From Ornithodoros turicata (lineage: Eukaryota > Arthropoda > Arachnida > Ixodida > Argasidae): a stretch of DNA of 64,000 bases. Shown here piece by piece: positions 21,091-32,958 of the stretch. The notes under the pieces are model-generated. The model was not told the DNA's origin, did not search any database, and saw only the letters and a program-made list of their open reading frames with translations. The position numbers were made by a program, and so were the translations under genes. Positions within the stretch are counted from its first letter, which is position 1. The number at the start of each line of letters is the position of its first letter. The stretch spans positions 136,366,052 to 136,430,051 of the forward strand of contig NC_088201.1 of assembly GCF_037126465.1 (NCBI RefSeq), written 5' to 3'.

Positions 21091-21595
21091 CAGGCACCCC
21101 AGAGCCATTTATAGGGAGAGTTTGGCCATTCTTTGATCTTTTGCCGCCTCATGGGTGGAGCCTATTTTGACGTCAGAATCATCGTTGCGCCGCCCAAAAA
21201 GCCTGAATCCGAGCGGAATCCGCTTATCAGCCGTCTGGTCCGCGCCATATTGATGCTGTCCTCCAGCTGGTCCACAGCTTCGTGGTCGCGCTGAATGTAA
21301 TCTACAGGAATAACCGGCTTATGACCCACTCGCCCTAGTGATAAGGGGGGCTTTGTTGCCGAACTGAAAGAGTTCAAGGACGGAAGGCTTTCGAAGCAAG
21401 AAGTTCGCACGTGTCTTCTCTCCGTGGATTGTAGACAACGATCAGCATCAATATGGCGTCGGCGACCAGCTGACGACGGGACAACAATAGAGCACGACGA
21501 GGGAGGTCGTTCAGCCGTGACGTCGCATGACGCGCTTTAAGTTAGGCTCCTCCTAATGGCCAAACTCTCCCTATAAACGGCTCTGAGGCACCCTA
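21091..21595. mobile_element. TIR element with ~40-bp ends
   Basis: The left inner end AGAGCCATTTATAGGGAGAG and then TTTGGCCATT is matched inversely by AATGGCCAAACTCTCCCTAT followed by AAACGGCTCT on the right. The match extends outward with mismatches (GGCACCCC against GGTGCCTC). The interior has an 82-codon minus-strand frame (21410-21162) containing KPVIPVDYIQRDHEAVDQLE; I do not recognise it. No clear target-site duplication. A CCGCCTCATGGGTGGAGCC stretch lies just inside the left end. Confidence 0.6.
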
Positions 21596-21682
21596 CAGAG
21601 AGCGTTACGGTCACTTCGGAAACGAAATCGTTTCGAAAGTCACGTTGGATCAAAACAAACCTCCTGGAGGCATCGTGCGCGC

Positions 21683-21900
21683 TTGAACAACACGGTAGCT
21701 CCGTCGATAACGTGTTGGCTTGCTGAGCTCAAGATCGCGGGTTTGATCCCTGCCGAGGAGGGTATCATTGTGTGGGAGCTAAATATTGCTTCCAGCACCC
21801 TGTGTCGACGATTTCCGGTTTCCGGCGCACGTCAAAAGAGCCCCACGTGGTCGAAATTATCTGCAGTCCTACTACGGTGGGCTAGAAGGACTGGTGTGCT
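21683..21900 (+). repeat. tRNA-derived SINE, second family
   Basis: The tRNA-like head has CGGTAGCTCCGTCGATAACG (A-box region) and GCGGGTTTGATCCCTGCCGA (B box). The body contains GTCAAAAGAGCCCCACGTGG and TCGAAATTATCTGCAGTCC, which resembles a conserved SINE core seen in ticks and other arthropods. It is followed to ~22,387 by sequence without a supported gene. Confidence 0.65.
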
Positions 21901-22387
21901 TACCGCCATATTCAATACATGGAATGCGCGATGCCCCTGTTTTGAAGCCAATCTCCTGAGCTCCGGCGCTATGCGCTCGCTGCGAACCAAGCGGGTTCTC
22001 GTTGAACTAGTCCAACATGTGCCGTGTGTGACGGTGTATGTGTGCTTGACTATTTTTATAGTGAATATATTTGGACCAGCACTACGTTGATTTGCCGCAC
22101 TGACTGTTTACTAGCATCCGCAGTTCTTTGTAACCAAACCACGTGACATTTGCTACCGTCACGTCTGCCTAGCCGACGATCCCTGCAAGCGAATGATATC
22201 GGAATGTTGCGAAGCACGTGACCGCATGTCTTATCTTCGTTGGATGATGAAAGACGGGTCGAAAAACAAAATAAAGAGCGGCTACTGCGTCCGAGAGCTC
22301 GCCTCCTTGACGGTTTCTCTCTCTTCCGCCTAGATTATCGATAACGAGAGGATAGAGAGGTAGCAAGCGAGCTGGTGGTATAGATCC

Positions 22388-22510
22388 ATAACTTAAAAAC
22401 CCGAGACTAGGGGACAAAAAAACGACAAACACAGACAAGGTCTCTCAGGTTTTGAGACCTTGTCTGTGTTCGTCGTTTTTTTGTCCCCTAGTCTCGGGTG
22501 TTTAAGTTAT
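22388..22510. repeat. 57-bp-arm hairpin with 9-base loop
   Basis: Arms 22,388-22,444 and 22,454-22,510 pair with about two mismatches. The arm contains CCGAGACTAGGGGACAAAAA and CACAGACAAGGTCTC. The arm sequence CCCTAGTCTCGG also occurs at ~57,965, and ACACAGACAA is shared with the Penelope end at 17.1 kb, so it may be an inverted duplication of a Penelope-family end. No coding content. Confidence 0.85.
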
Positions 22511-22820
22511 AAATTATCGAGTTGCTGTGTACAGGAAGCTGGGAACACTTTGTCACGGAACATAGGCCGATGGTAGATTGTTGGTGCTAAATTCTCATTT
22601 AGCTAAACTATGGCGCTTTCTATACAGTGTATGTGTACAGTGTGTATGGTATCGGCCATAAAAAACGAAATTGTGGCACCGCAGTAGTATCCTCTCTGCA
22701 CGCACGGTTTTATTGTTGACCAGTAGAACGACCGAGTCATATATATATAACGCGAAAGATATATTCCTTATTTCCTCACTCCTTCTTCCCTGCTCCTTAT
22801 TTTGTTGCAGATATATCTAT

Positions 22821-23490
22821 TGATACGGGTAGCACAGCGTGGTGATGGCAATGGTTTAACGGACAGAATGATAATGCGCGTGACATGAGTCGCGTGAGAT
22901 GAGTCCACATTGTCGTCGTCACAATACCCCCCCCCCCCTCCTCGAAGTCGTGACCTCCTGGGCACGATGGTCGATGGTCAACGATGGTCAATGGGCACGA
23001 TGGTCAATGGTGGTCAAGTGAGCGAAATATGAAGTGACGCTGTGCTGCCCGCAGTAGTAGCCCGGTGCCTCCTTGGTAGCGGTGTCGCCTGATGGATGGT
23101 GGCGACGTGGACGACAAGGCACAGGGCTAGGAATGACGTTCCGCACCGATGTGGACGATGGGGCGATGAGGCGATGGGGACGCTCTGCTGCACGCTGGAA
23201 CGTTGGTGGTCCGAGGGCGGGAGCTGAGCCATCACTGGGTGCTTCTGCCACGGGCGTCGGTTCTCAACGGGGCTGGGGGCTTCTGGTCAGGTCGGGTCAT
23301 CTTTGGTCTGTTCGGCAGGTCGGGGCTGGGGTGTCGATGGCCATGGCAGCAGCAGGTCGGTCGGGGCGAGCCAGCACCTCCACCAAATGATACGGGCAGC
23401 ACAGCGTGGTGATGGCAATGGTTTAATGGACAGAATGATAATGCGCGTGACATGAGTCGCGTGAGACGAGTCCTCATTGTCGTCGTCACA
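22821..23490 (-). mobile_element. Small non-autonomous LTR element (TRIM-like)
   Basis: Two direct repeats of exactly 103 bp (22,821-22,923 and 23,388-23,490) differ at about four positions. On the minus strand each starts TGTGACGACGAC and ends TATCA, the usual TG..CA form. On the minus strand the sequence just inside the 5' LTR reads TTTGGTGGAGGTGCTGGC, which could be a primer-binding site of the type seen in some Gypsy elements. The 464-bp interior has no RT or integrase. A target-site duplication is not visible; the right flank is an AT/GA microsatellite. Confidence 0.6.
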
Positions 23491-23690
23491 ATAATATATA
23501 TATATAGAGAGAGAGAGACAGAAGAAAAATGCCACACTTGTATTATTAACCGAAAATGCTTGAATGGTATTGATGTTATACAGCGGCCTAAGAGCGCTGT
23601 TAGCGTGACATTATACAATAACAACGAATACACTGATGATGATAAATGGGGAAATTCGCCACCTGGGGTTGTGGCCCACAACCGACAGCC
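23491..23690. repeat. (AT)n(GA)n microsatellite and flank
   Basis: A TATATATATA then GAGAGAGAGA tract at ~23,493-23,518; the rest has no recognised feature. Confidence 0.7.
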
Positions 23691-24602
23691 TTAAAGTGCA
23701 GCTCCGCTGCTGTTCCGAAAGTATGAAGACGTTGTGATATTCAGAACCGTGGTCCCAACTTCATTCATAAACGCACATTGCTTTCCAAATTTCCATACTC
23801 CTTCGTGAGAAATTTGAGAAAAACTACCGGGCGGTGGTTCCACTTGTGACGTCGTACTTGGAACTGCGCGGATTGGATAGCCACACCTAGCCAGCTCTGC
23901 CTGGCCAACGCCTCCTCTCCGTTGGCCTGGCAACCAGTTTGTGTTTGCACTCCGTCATGGCCGCTGTATCGTGCTGAAATAGCTGTCACGAGATATCGGG
24001 GACCACCGCACCGTTTTATCATGCTTTTTATAAGAAATACTTCGTCTTCGAGCACGTACTCGTTCTCAATAGCTTTGGTGGTGCTTTCTGCACGCGCAGC
24101 AAGTCCGCGCATAGTGCGCTGCCAAAGCTATTGAGAATGCGTGCCAGTACGTCACACGTTAGGTGTTAGGTCTTGTTGGTAGCATGAAGCACAGTGCGGG
24201 CACAGAATGTCCGCTCACGACGGCCGTCGTTGCACAACGAGGCCATCCTGTAAGGCTTGTTAAAGAAGACCAGCAAAACTATCTTTGAGGCTATTAACGA
24301 CAGCAATTATCACGGAACACACCCAAAACATTCACCTTCGCCAATAGATCTCCGCCATCGCATCGACGATTTGGCGTTAGCCAAGCCACGAACGCGGCTA
24401 AGCCAGGACGAAGCCGGGATTGGTCAGGGTTTGCCGACCACAGGACCGCCGTGCCAGGGAAATTTAAAAAATTGTTTTCTTAAAAACTACAAACAAATGG
24501 GTGAAAATTTTTCACATGTATGCTCCCTCTGCGGAAACGAACGCACAGCCCAAGCATGGCTCCATTCTGTCGCAGTCGAAAATCGGCGGAGCTGAGCTTT
24601 AA
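23691..24602. mobile_element. TTAA-flanked MITE, ~0.9 kb
   Basis: TTAA at 23691-23694 and 24599-24602 brackets inverted ends AGTGCAGCTCCGCTG and, inversely, AGCTCAGCTCCGCCG. TTAA target choice is typical of piggyBac-type elements. The interior contains an internal inverted repeat (CATTCTCAATAGCTTTGG near 24,060-24,080 and its inverse at 24,121-24,141) and no transposase. Related ends occur at 54.7 kb. Confidence 0.75.
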
Positions 24603-24605
24603 TGC

Positions 24606-25985
24606 CGTCATTATAACAACAACTTTATTTTTGACCTTGGCGAGTGGGGAGTTTCATCGCCAAAGGCGATACTCTACCCTATTGCTGGTGGGAATGGGGG
24701 GAATAAAATAACGAGCCCCTTCACAATAACGATCGAAGTCCGATGGTGTCCAGAAATGTCAGAAGAGCTTTGAGCGCAGAGCGTTGCTGGGCTGGATTCG
24801 GCCAGGGATCAAGCAATTTCGATAGGGAGAAGGGGCGAGAGTCCAGCTGACGAAGAGACTCGGAGAGTGTGGTTCGGGAAGGTTGGTAGTGAGGGCAATG
24901 AAGAAGAATATGCTCCAGATCCTCGAGCACCACAGTGGCAGCAGGTGGGAGAGTCAACTTGTCTCAAGCTGTAACGCCACTGAGCTGTAAAGGCCACATC
25001 GAGGCGCATTCTGTGGATTAATGCAGCATCTTGACGAGAGGTGTTTCGTGGCATGTGGAAAGCGAGCGTTGGATCAACTCTGCTCAACATAGAGGGGGGA
25101 AGAATGTCGGTTGTCCGTTGGCGGGAAGCCAGGGGTGTCAGTAGGCGTTGCAGAATTGAACAGCGGTCTCCTCTCAGCAGAACAATACTGGTCCGTTTCC
25201 GATACGAGAGTGCTGCTTCAGCGGCGCTGTCGGCCTGCTCGTTCCCCACGACACCACAATGGGCTGGAACCCACTGGGGAACTAGCCTGTGGCCTGCTGC
25301 GTAGATAGTGTGGCAAGCCATTAACACATCTGTGACTAGGGGTGCGGCTGGGCCTCGTATGCCGGAATTGTCAATTGCTTGAAGTGCAGATTTGGAGTCT
25401 GTAAAGACTGCCCATTCCCGGGGTGTAAAATCAGCGATGTGTTGTAGAAAGAAAAGGCTGGCATAGAGTTCCGCAGCTATGGAGGAGGTTGGATGTGAAA
25501 GGCGTCTTCCGTGCACTACGCTTTCGGATGGTATGACGAATGCCGAGGCGGACTTGTTGTTTCGGGATGCGCCATCGGTATATGCTGCCATAAACGTAGA
25601 AAACTTCTTGTCTACCAGAGCATGAAAATGGGCTCGGAGGACTTGAGGGGGGACCTGATCTCTTCTTTCCAGAAGGTTTGGGAGGCGTACAAAAGTGGGC
25701 GGTACCGGTAGAGACCAGGGGGCTTCGGGTGGTATAGTGTCCTTAGTTATGAAGCCAGTGACAGTCTGGCGTGTCCTCTGCGCTACTCGATAGAAGTCGC
25801 TTTCAGGCCGGTATCGAATTTTCCTGAGGAGCGGGTGGCGGGGAATGTGAGCACGCAAACGGAGGTAATGCCGAGCCGTTTCCCGTTCACGGAGAACCTC
25901 AATCGGGAGCTCACCAGCTTCAGCCAGTACTTGCCGTGTTTCAGCCATTCTTGGAACTCCGAGGCATTCAGACGGCGTCATTATA
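24606..25985 (-). mobile_element. 5'-truncated I-type LINE with 10-bp TSD
   Basis: The copy occupies 24616-25975 and is flanked by CGTCATTATA at 24606-24615 and 25976-25985. It carries the 3' end of ORF2 on the minus strand, starting after the RT domain, and ends with a GTT-rich tail. It sits three bases from the TTAA MITE's right end. The direct repeat and 5' truncation are the signature of target-primed reverse transcription. Confidence 0.85.
24721..25975 (-). pseudogene. LINE ORF2 C-terminus: RNase H plus zinc segment, frameshifted
   Basis: The frame from 25,981 has RNase H with all catalytic residues: D136 in AAYTDGASRN, E171 in AAELYASLFF, D195 in VFTDSKSALQAI, and H241/D251 in QWVPAHCGVVGNEQADSAA. 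This degrades the RNA strand during element reverse transcription and marks the I group of LINEs. After CCHCGARG near 24,930 the coding moves to the other frame, which completes the zinc motif (EHILLHCPHY) and ends KALLTFLDTIGLRSLL at 24,721. One apparent frameshift, so a recently inactivated copy. The missing N-terminal EN and RT are due to 5' truncation. Confidence 0.85.
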
Positions 25986-26939
25986 GATTATAAAGATACA
26001 AGTTGCAAAGCGTAATATACATGTGCCCTATATGACTTGCGAAGTGCGCGCTTGGTGTGCCCCCCCCCCCCGCCATATTACTTCTGTCATACTACCCTCA
26101 CTCGTTCTGAGACCTTTGTCCTACATTTTGCAGTTGATCCGTTCACCGTATGTGTATCTGTTTGCATTTTCATCGCTTGTAGGCATCCTGGGGTGGCCCT
26201 GACTCTGTCGCGACTCATATCCCCATCTTTTTCTGTTACCTCATCACCGCCATCATCAGGTTATATTAAAAAGGGTGTAACATAGTTACAAATGAAACCT
26301 ATTGACATTGAACACGGTTAAGGATATAATGTCATGATTGTTGAGTATATGGTCCCATGTTGAAGTGTAAACTAGGAAACCCTAAGCGGAGTTTGAGACT
26401 TCATAAATGAAAATGCACTACTTGATATTGCCTTTTGCTATGAGGTACACTAGAAGTTAAGAGTCTTGTGCTTCAATACTTGATCTGTTCCTGGTGCCTA
26501 ACACCCTTCACTGGAAATGGGACTGCCAAGTACTTGGTTGACATTCAGATCACAAGATGGTTCTTGAGATGCACCACATAAAATTTAAGCATGACAGACC
26601 TTAAATCCAGATACTCCACGATATTCCTTGGGGAGATCCTTGTACAATTTTAACTGGATCTGTAGCATCTCGAGAAATGTTAATATGGCTTTTTTTTCAA
26701 GGCCACTGTACACATGTCCACAACAAAGTTCGTGTCCAGGAAGCCTTACAGAGGGGGGGGGGGGGGAGGGTAATATGTTTATTAAGAAAAAAAAGAAGGA
26801 AAGGTTAGCCAGGCAAAGAGCCGGCTTGCTATTCCAAAAAAATTAGAAAAACGAAACAGAGAAGGAAGGAAAGATGAAGGAAAAAACGGGGAAAACGAAA
26901 AAGACAAGGTTTACACTCAAAGACCTTGGCTGACACGCG
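25986..26939. other. Gene-free stretch with homopolymer runs
   Basis: A C-run at ~26,059-26,072 and a 14-G run at 26,753-26,766 (possible quadruplex). 26,195-26,260 shares sequence with 92-165. No supported gene. Confidence 0.5.
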
Positions 26940-28620
26940 AAGCTTAGCATCTTAAACGTCGCATAAACAAAATTAGACGGCGATGGAAACTAACCCTGGT
27001 TCCAGGTTTGACGAAGGCACTGAAGGAGGAAATGAGGAAATTAAGTCAGACTAAAAATAAATATTATAGCTACGTCTTTGTTGCGTACTCCCAGCAAATT
27101 TAGCATATGACTACTCAAAGTATCGAGCAAAAGAGGAACAAAATGACGCACAGCAGAGAACAGACTATATAGAAGGCAAACTCCTCATAGATCTATCACC
27201 GTTGTCGCACAACTTAAACTCCCGAATTATTATTAGTATGACATTACTTTAAAGCAGCATTACTTTAACTTGTATCTCTATTTCTTATTATGCCACTGTG
27301 GGAGGTAAATATGAAGCAGTCTTCTGCGGGTAGATAGGCAAAGGAAAAAAGTGGATATGCTAGTCTAAAAAGTCTCGGGACTGATTACTCCAGGACGCGA
27401 TGTTGTGGTCTTCTGGGCAAGACAATATTCCGAATGATTTTCTTAGAAGGTACGCCGAGTAAGCTGCGCAATTTCTCAAAATTATTTTCCAGATATCGCT
27501 GGGAGAAGGGACTGTCCCGAACGAATGGAAATGCTCTCGTTTAAAACCGATACGTAAGGCAGGAGTCCCGACTTTGGTATCGAATTTTCTCTTCTTTCCA
27601 GCTTTTGTGAATTGCTAAAGCACATATTTTCCAAACAAGTAACATCATGATCAAGTAACAGCTTTCGTTGCAGCATATCCGTGGCCCTGGCCCTGGCAGC
27701 ATGGCCCTGTTTGATTTCATCCACTACTTCGAATTTGCTTTATGTAATAACCTATAAATTGAAATATTGGTTTTGCATCTCTCCAAGGCATTTGACCGTG
27801 TACGTACCCTATAGAAAGCTGACACCTAATACCAAGATCATGGATTGGCTTCGGGACTGATTCCCTGTTTGATCGAACCCCATACACCTGGGGTATACGA
27901 CAGGAGTCAGTCTTGAGACTTTTGCTGTTTCTTGTCTATATGCATGTCATATGTTAAGAACATTAATTGTAAAGCATGTTTATTCGCTGATGACTGCGTA
28001 ACATATCGCGCGATATATTCCGAAAAACATAGGGATGTCTGAACGTGCGTCCTCAATATGCCGATCGTTCTCTCTCTCTCTTTTTCTTTTTTTCGCTTAT
28101 GGCTCACCTTGCTTGCCTCATATTACGCACCTTTGCAAAGCAGTTTAGAACACATCAACGAGTGGTGTTACAAATTGCAAATCAATTTGAACACCGAGAA
28201 AACTGTGTCTATGCTGTTATATGTAGAACAAAGGCTTTGCCAACATCACAGTATACTTGCAAGGGAGCTTAGTACAAATACCTTGGGGTCGCCGTCCCGT
28301 CCGATTTTAGATGGAATTTTCACATGAGCTTAATAGGCATCACAGTCAAGAGAAAGCCTCTTCTATCTCAGAAGAACACTTCATTATGCTACTGCTTAGG
28401 TCAGACTACCGGTATATAGAACACTCGTGTTACCGATCGTCACGTTCGCGAAGGTAACTTGGGACCCCTTTGCTGCGTCTTTTTTGCGGGTTTCTTTCGA
28501 ATTGTCGCCACTATACGAGTGTATTATGTGTATATATTATATATTATAATGTATGTTCCCTACTCCTTCCCAGGTCCCTTCTGGGACCAGTATTCTGAAA
28601 TAAATGTATAAATCGTTATA
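26940..28620 (+). pseudogene. Decayed LINE reverse transcriptase (CR1/Jockey-like)
   Basis: The reading must change frame repeatedly, but the RT order is clear: LSQTKNKYYSYVFVAYSQQI near 27,050; NIPNDFLRRYAE then EGTVPNEWKCSRLKPIRKAG near 27,430-27,560; LFDFIHYFEFAL near 27,710; LSKAFDRV near 27,785; and LFADDCVTYR near 27,985 with the catalytic DD. LQSSLEHINEWCYKLQINLN follows at 28,140-28,200 and KYLGVAVPSDFRWN at 28,275. Stops and frameshifts throughout make it a dead copy. The 3' end has an AATAAA at ~28,600. The clade is uncertain. Confidence 0.75.
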
Positions 28621-29323
28621 TTTTCGTGTCGTCCCGTTTGTCTTCCGGATTCCTTCCCTCTACTGACTGCTCATATGCAGACTGTAATCAGCAATTCTAT
28701 CGCTTCCGATGGTTAGCTGCAGTTATATCTCACGCTTATGGGCACCGTGCGCTAGAGTTTTCTATCGACGGCAGCGGCCCCTCGAAGGGAAACGCGGCGT
28801 AATGCCCTGGTACCAGCCAGCAGCGTCTAGCAGTGCTGTGCTAGTTTCGCCGTTCGAAAAGAGCGATTTGAAGTTGCCTGCATAGAAGTCAAAGGAGAAG
28901 ACAAAATGGAAACTAATTCTATGTGGTAATCTGCCACGACAACCAAGTTATTGTGAAAGAGAGGCAACTTGCCGTAAAGTTTCCGTCCTTCTCGCTGTAT
29001 CGTCCCGCCGATCACGTATTTAAGAGAGCGCTTTCACGGCAATCCACCCAACGTGCCGCTCAAATCCGTTGTTTCAAAGTCATTCCTTGCATTTAGTATA
29101 TTTGTCAATGACCAGTTGAGCATCACGATGCGGACTTATAGCACAGCAACTGACGTGAAAAAGTTGCGAAATACACCAATGAATGACCAATGAACATCGT
29201 GGAGCTTGGCTAAAATTAGTGTCTGCCATATGTCGTACAGTATTTATCTCTTTTACTCGGACCCTAATTTTGCGGCGTGTCGGCGAAGACTGGATTTGGA
29301 CCTCGTCTTCCTTCAATATAAAG
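28621..29323. other. No recognised feature
   Basis: No domain-bearing ORF on either strand. Confidence 0.45.
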
Positions 29324-29592
29324 CTTGCATGCAGTGGCGTATCTAGGGTGTGGCAGGTGTGGACAGGTGCCATGGGCGCCAGGTGAACAGGGGCGCCATT
29401 ATGTGGTCGGGTGTGAATGTGCCAGGTCGGGCACTCAACCTGGTACATTCATAAATTATCTAAAGCACCAGCCATTAGGGAGGTTGTAGTGTGAAACCTA
29501 GTGCGGACCACACGAAAACGTATCCCCAAGGACATCATGTTAACCATGTTGCCATGGGCGCAGGTAGCTCTAGATACGCCACTGCTTGCATG
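29324..29592. mobile_element. hAT-type MITE with 8-bp TSD
   Basis: The element 29332-29584 has ends CAGTGGCGTATCTAG and CTAGATACGCCACTG, flanked by CTTGCATG at 29324-29331 and 29585-29592. The CAGTGGCGTA end and 8-bp duplication fit hAT non-autonomous elements. The 253-bp interior is non-coding. Confidence 0.9.
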
Positions 29593-30621
29593 CGAACACA
29601 GGGAATTATTTGTCCTCCCAGAGCTGCGTTTCGCAAGCCGTCATCATTTTATGTAGGTGCATTCTATCCCTATGATCTTATTATCGTTGCCAAATCTTGT
29701 GATCTCGGTTTACAAGTGGTTCTTTGCTCCTTCCTATTCGTCCACGCACACACACGCAAACACACACAAAAGTAATCATGCGTTTGTCGAACAGCAACCT
29801 CACTGTTTCTTCTTAATTATTGTCATTTTTTTATTTTTTAGCATATTTTATGTTTTGTGTTTCTTTTGCGTGATATTTCTCGCTGCTTCTATGTTGCAAT
29901 TTGCGACAATGTGTCTGATGCGCTATGTTCACCTATACTAAGGCCGCTGTGGTCGTTGTTTAGCACTAATAAAACATTTGTATCATTACATATCCAGTTT
30001 CAAACAAAAACACGCCTTATTTATATCCTGAAACAATATTGATTGACTGATTGATTTTTATTACTATGACTGTGCATCATTTGCAGGCACAAAGGGCTAA
30101 AAGGGAATCCCCCGACTTGAGCGATGCAAGATTGGGAATAATTTGACTAAGGAACTTATCCTCACAGTGCATCATCACGTTAACGGATTATGCATAAGAA
30201 AGAAACGAGAACGTTTTTTTTTTCGCTATCTTCGTAATGTATATTCCAATTTGTTGTTGACTGTATTATTCAAGTGAATTATTCAGTGAGAGATTTCCGT
30301 CATCATAGCGCAGGTACTGGACGTAGCTAGTCTCTGATGTGTAGTCTATAATTGGTAGGCCCAGACCGTTCAGTCCAGGCGTCAGTACCAGACCGTTGCG
30401 TGCGAAATCGCCACGGGTGGCGCTGCCGATCAAGCGACCGCAGCGTCCTCTCGCTAGTGCACGGTGCCCATAGCTGCTCTGACTGGAATTATCGGGAGAG
30501 ACCGTTTAGGGCTGTCCTACTCGCATCACGGGGGTGCCCGTCTGAGAACTGGTGCTCCGCTTCGAACGGGCGCTGACTTTTACGTGGATATTTGTTATCT
30601 GCACATCGTTCCAGTCTATTT
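29593..30621. other. No recognised gene; CA-rich tract
   Basis: A CACACA-rich tract at ~29,740-29,770 and AT-rich sequence. Short ORFs without domains. Confidence 0.45.
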
Positions 30622-32022
30622 TGTTGTGAATTCACTATTCTTTTTACTTGACGAAGTGCGTTCGCAGGTGCACATCGAACGGAAGTCTTCGCAAGAGATG
30701 CGGTGGATGAATGCGTGAACGACGACAACGACAGTGTGACTAGGCTACGCGCCCGCCACTGGAGCCCGCTCGCATTTCAACAATACAGTCACAACATCAA
30801 CAGCGTTAGTTACGCATTTACATTCAATAAATCGTGGACGTCAAAATAGAAAATTCTGTTAAAGATTTTAACATTAAAGTTGTGAATTCACTATTGTTTT
30901 TACTTGAAGTGCGTTCGCAGGTGCACATCGAACGGAAGTCTTCGCAAGAGATGCCGTGGATGAATGCGTGAACGACGACAACGACAGTGTGACTAGGCTA
31001 TGAGCCCGCCACTGGGGCCCGCTCGCATTTCAACAATACAGTCACAACATCAACAGCGTTAGTTACGCATTTACATTCAATAAATCGTGGACGTCAAAAT
31101 AGAAAATTCTGTTAAAGATTTTAACATTAAAGTTGTGAATTCACTATTGTTTTTACTTGACGAAGTGCGTTCGCAGGTGCACATCGAACGGAAGTCTTCG
31201 CAAGAGATGCCGTGGATGAATGCGTGAACGACGACAACGACAGTGTGACTCGGCTACGAGCCCGCCACTGGAGCCCGCTCGCATTTCAACAATACAGTCA
31301 CAACATCAACAGCGTTAGTTACGCATTTACATTCAATAAATCGTGGACGTCAAAATAGAAAATTCTGTTAAAGATTTTAACATTAAAGTTGTAAATTCAC
31401 TATTGTTTTTACTTGACGAAGTGCGTTCGCAGGTGCACATCGAACGGAAGTCTTCGCAAGAGATGCCGTGGATGAATGCGTGAACGACGACAACGACAGT
31501 GTGACTAGGCTACGAGCCCGCCACTGGAGCCCGCTCGCATTTCAACAATACAGTCACAACATCAACAGCGTTAGTTACGCATTTACATTCAATAAATCGT
31601 GGACGTCAAAATAGAAAATTCTGTTAAAGATTTTAACATTAAAGTTGTGAATTCACTATTGTTTTTACTTGACGAAGTGCGTTCGCAGGTGCACATCGAA
31701 CGGAAGTCTTCGCAAGAGATGCCGTGGATGAATGCGTGAACGACGACAACGACAGTGTGACTAGGCCACGAGCCCGCCACTGGAGCCCGCTCGCATTTCA
31801 ACAATACAGTCACAACATCAACAGCGTTAGTTGCGCATTTACATTCAATAAATCGTGGACGTCAAAATAGAAAATTCTGTTAAAGATTTTAAAATTAAAG
31901 TTGTGAATTCACTATTGTTTTTACTTGACGAAGTGCGTTCGCAGGTGCACATCGAACGGAAGTCTTCGCAAGAGATGCCGTGGATGAATGCGTGAACGAC
32001 GACAACGACAGTGTGACTAGGC

Positions 32023-32153
32023 GAGGGCCCGGATTCTCGCTCCGCCCTGAGGGTTAAGTGCACGCGCAGGGGCCCTTCGTCCATTCACGAAGCATGGACA
32101 GAAGGGCCCCTTCACGTGCGCTTAACACTCAGGGCGAAGCGAGAATCCGGGCC
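32023..32153. repeat. 131-bp foldback insertion in a satellite monomer
   Basis: This unit is 387 bp instead of 256. The extra DNA is one large hairpin with ends GGCCCGGATTCTCGC and its inverse and a short apical loop (about TCACGAAGC). The arms are near-perfect with a few mismatches. No clean target-site duplication is visible. Confidence 0.85.
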
Positions 32154-32922
32154 TACGAGCCCGCCACTCGAGCCCGCTCGCATTTCAACAATACAGTCAC
32201 AACATCAACAGCGTTAGTTACGCATTTACATTCAATAAATCGTGGACGTCAAAATAGAAAATTCTGTTAAAGATTTTAACATTAAAGTTGTGAATTCACT
32301 ATTGTTTTTACTTGACGAAGTGCGTTCGCAGGTGCACATCGAACGGAAGTCTTCGCAAGAGATGCCGTGGATGAATGCGTGAACGACGACAACGACAGTG
32401 TGACGAGCCTACGAGCCCGCCACTGGAGGCCGCTCGCATTTCAACAATACAGTCACAACATCAACAGCGTTAGTTACGCATTTACATTCAATAAATCGTG
32501 GACGTCAAAATAGAAAATTCTGTTAAAGATTTTAACTTTAAAGTCGTGAATTCACTATTCTTTTTACTTGACGAAGTGCGTTCGCAGGTGCACATCGAAC
32601 GGAATTCTTCGCAAGAGATGCCGTGGATGAATGCGTGAACGACGACAACGACAGTGTGACTAGGCTACGAGCCCGCCACTGGAGCCCGCTCGCATTTCAA
32701 CAATACAGCCACAACATCAACAGCGTTAGTTACGCATTGACATTCAATAAATCGTGGACGTCAAAATAGAAAATTCTGTTAAAGATTTTAACTTGAAAGT
32801 CGTGAATTCACTATTCTTTTCACTTGACGAAGTGCGTTCGCAGGTGCACATCGAACGGAATTCTTCGCAAGAGATGCCGTGGATGAATGCGTGAACGACG
32901 ACAACGACAGTGTGACTAGGCT

Positions 32923-32958
32923 ACGAGCCTATGGTGAGCTAGCTCACCATAACGAGCC
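32923..32958. repeat. 22-bp perfect palindrome with 7-bp direct repeats
   Basis: The monomer's ACGAGCC (32923-32929) is followed by a perfect palindrome (TATGGTGAGCT and its inverse, 32930-32951) and then ACGAGCC again (32952-32958). The unit is 285 bp, exactly 256 + 22 + 7, so the neighbouring monomers serve as empty sites. Confidence 0.95.

Noticed and set aside
21162..21410. 82-codon minus-strand ORF as a gene
   Set aside because: Lies wholly inside a TIR element and has no recognised domain; treated as element interior.
23073..23390. 105-codon GC-rich ORF inside the small LTR element
   Set aside because: Lacks gag, protease or RT motifs and is confined to GC-rich sequence.
31589..32084. 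Repeated small ORFs in the satellite (e.g. 74-79 codons, minus strand)
   Set aside because: They arise from the monomer sequence itself and change frame at the insertions; no coding signal.
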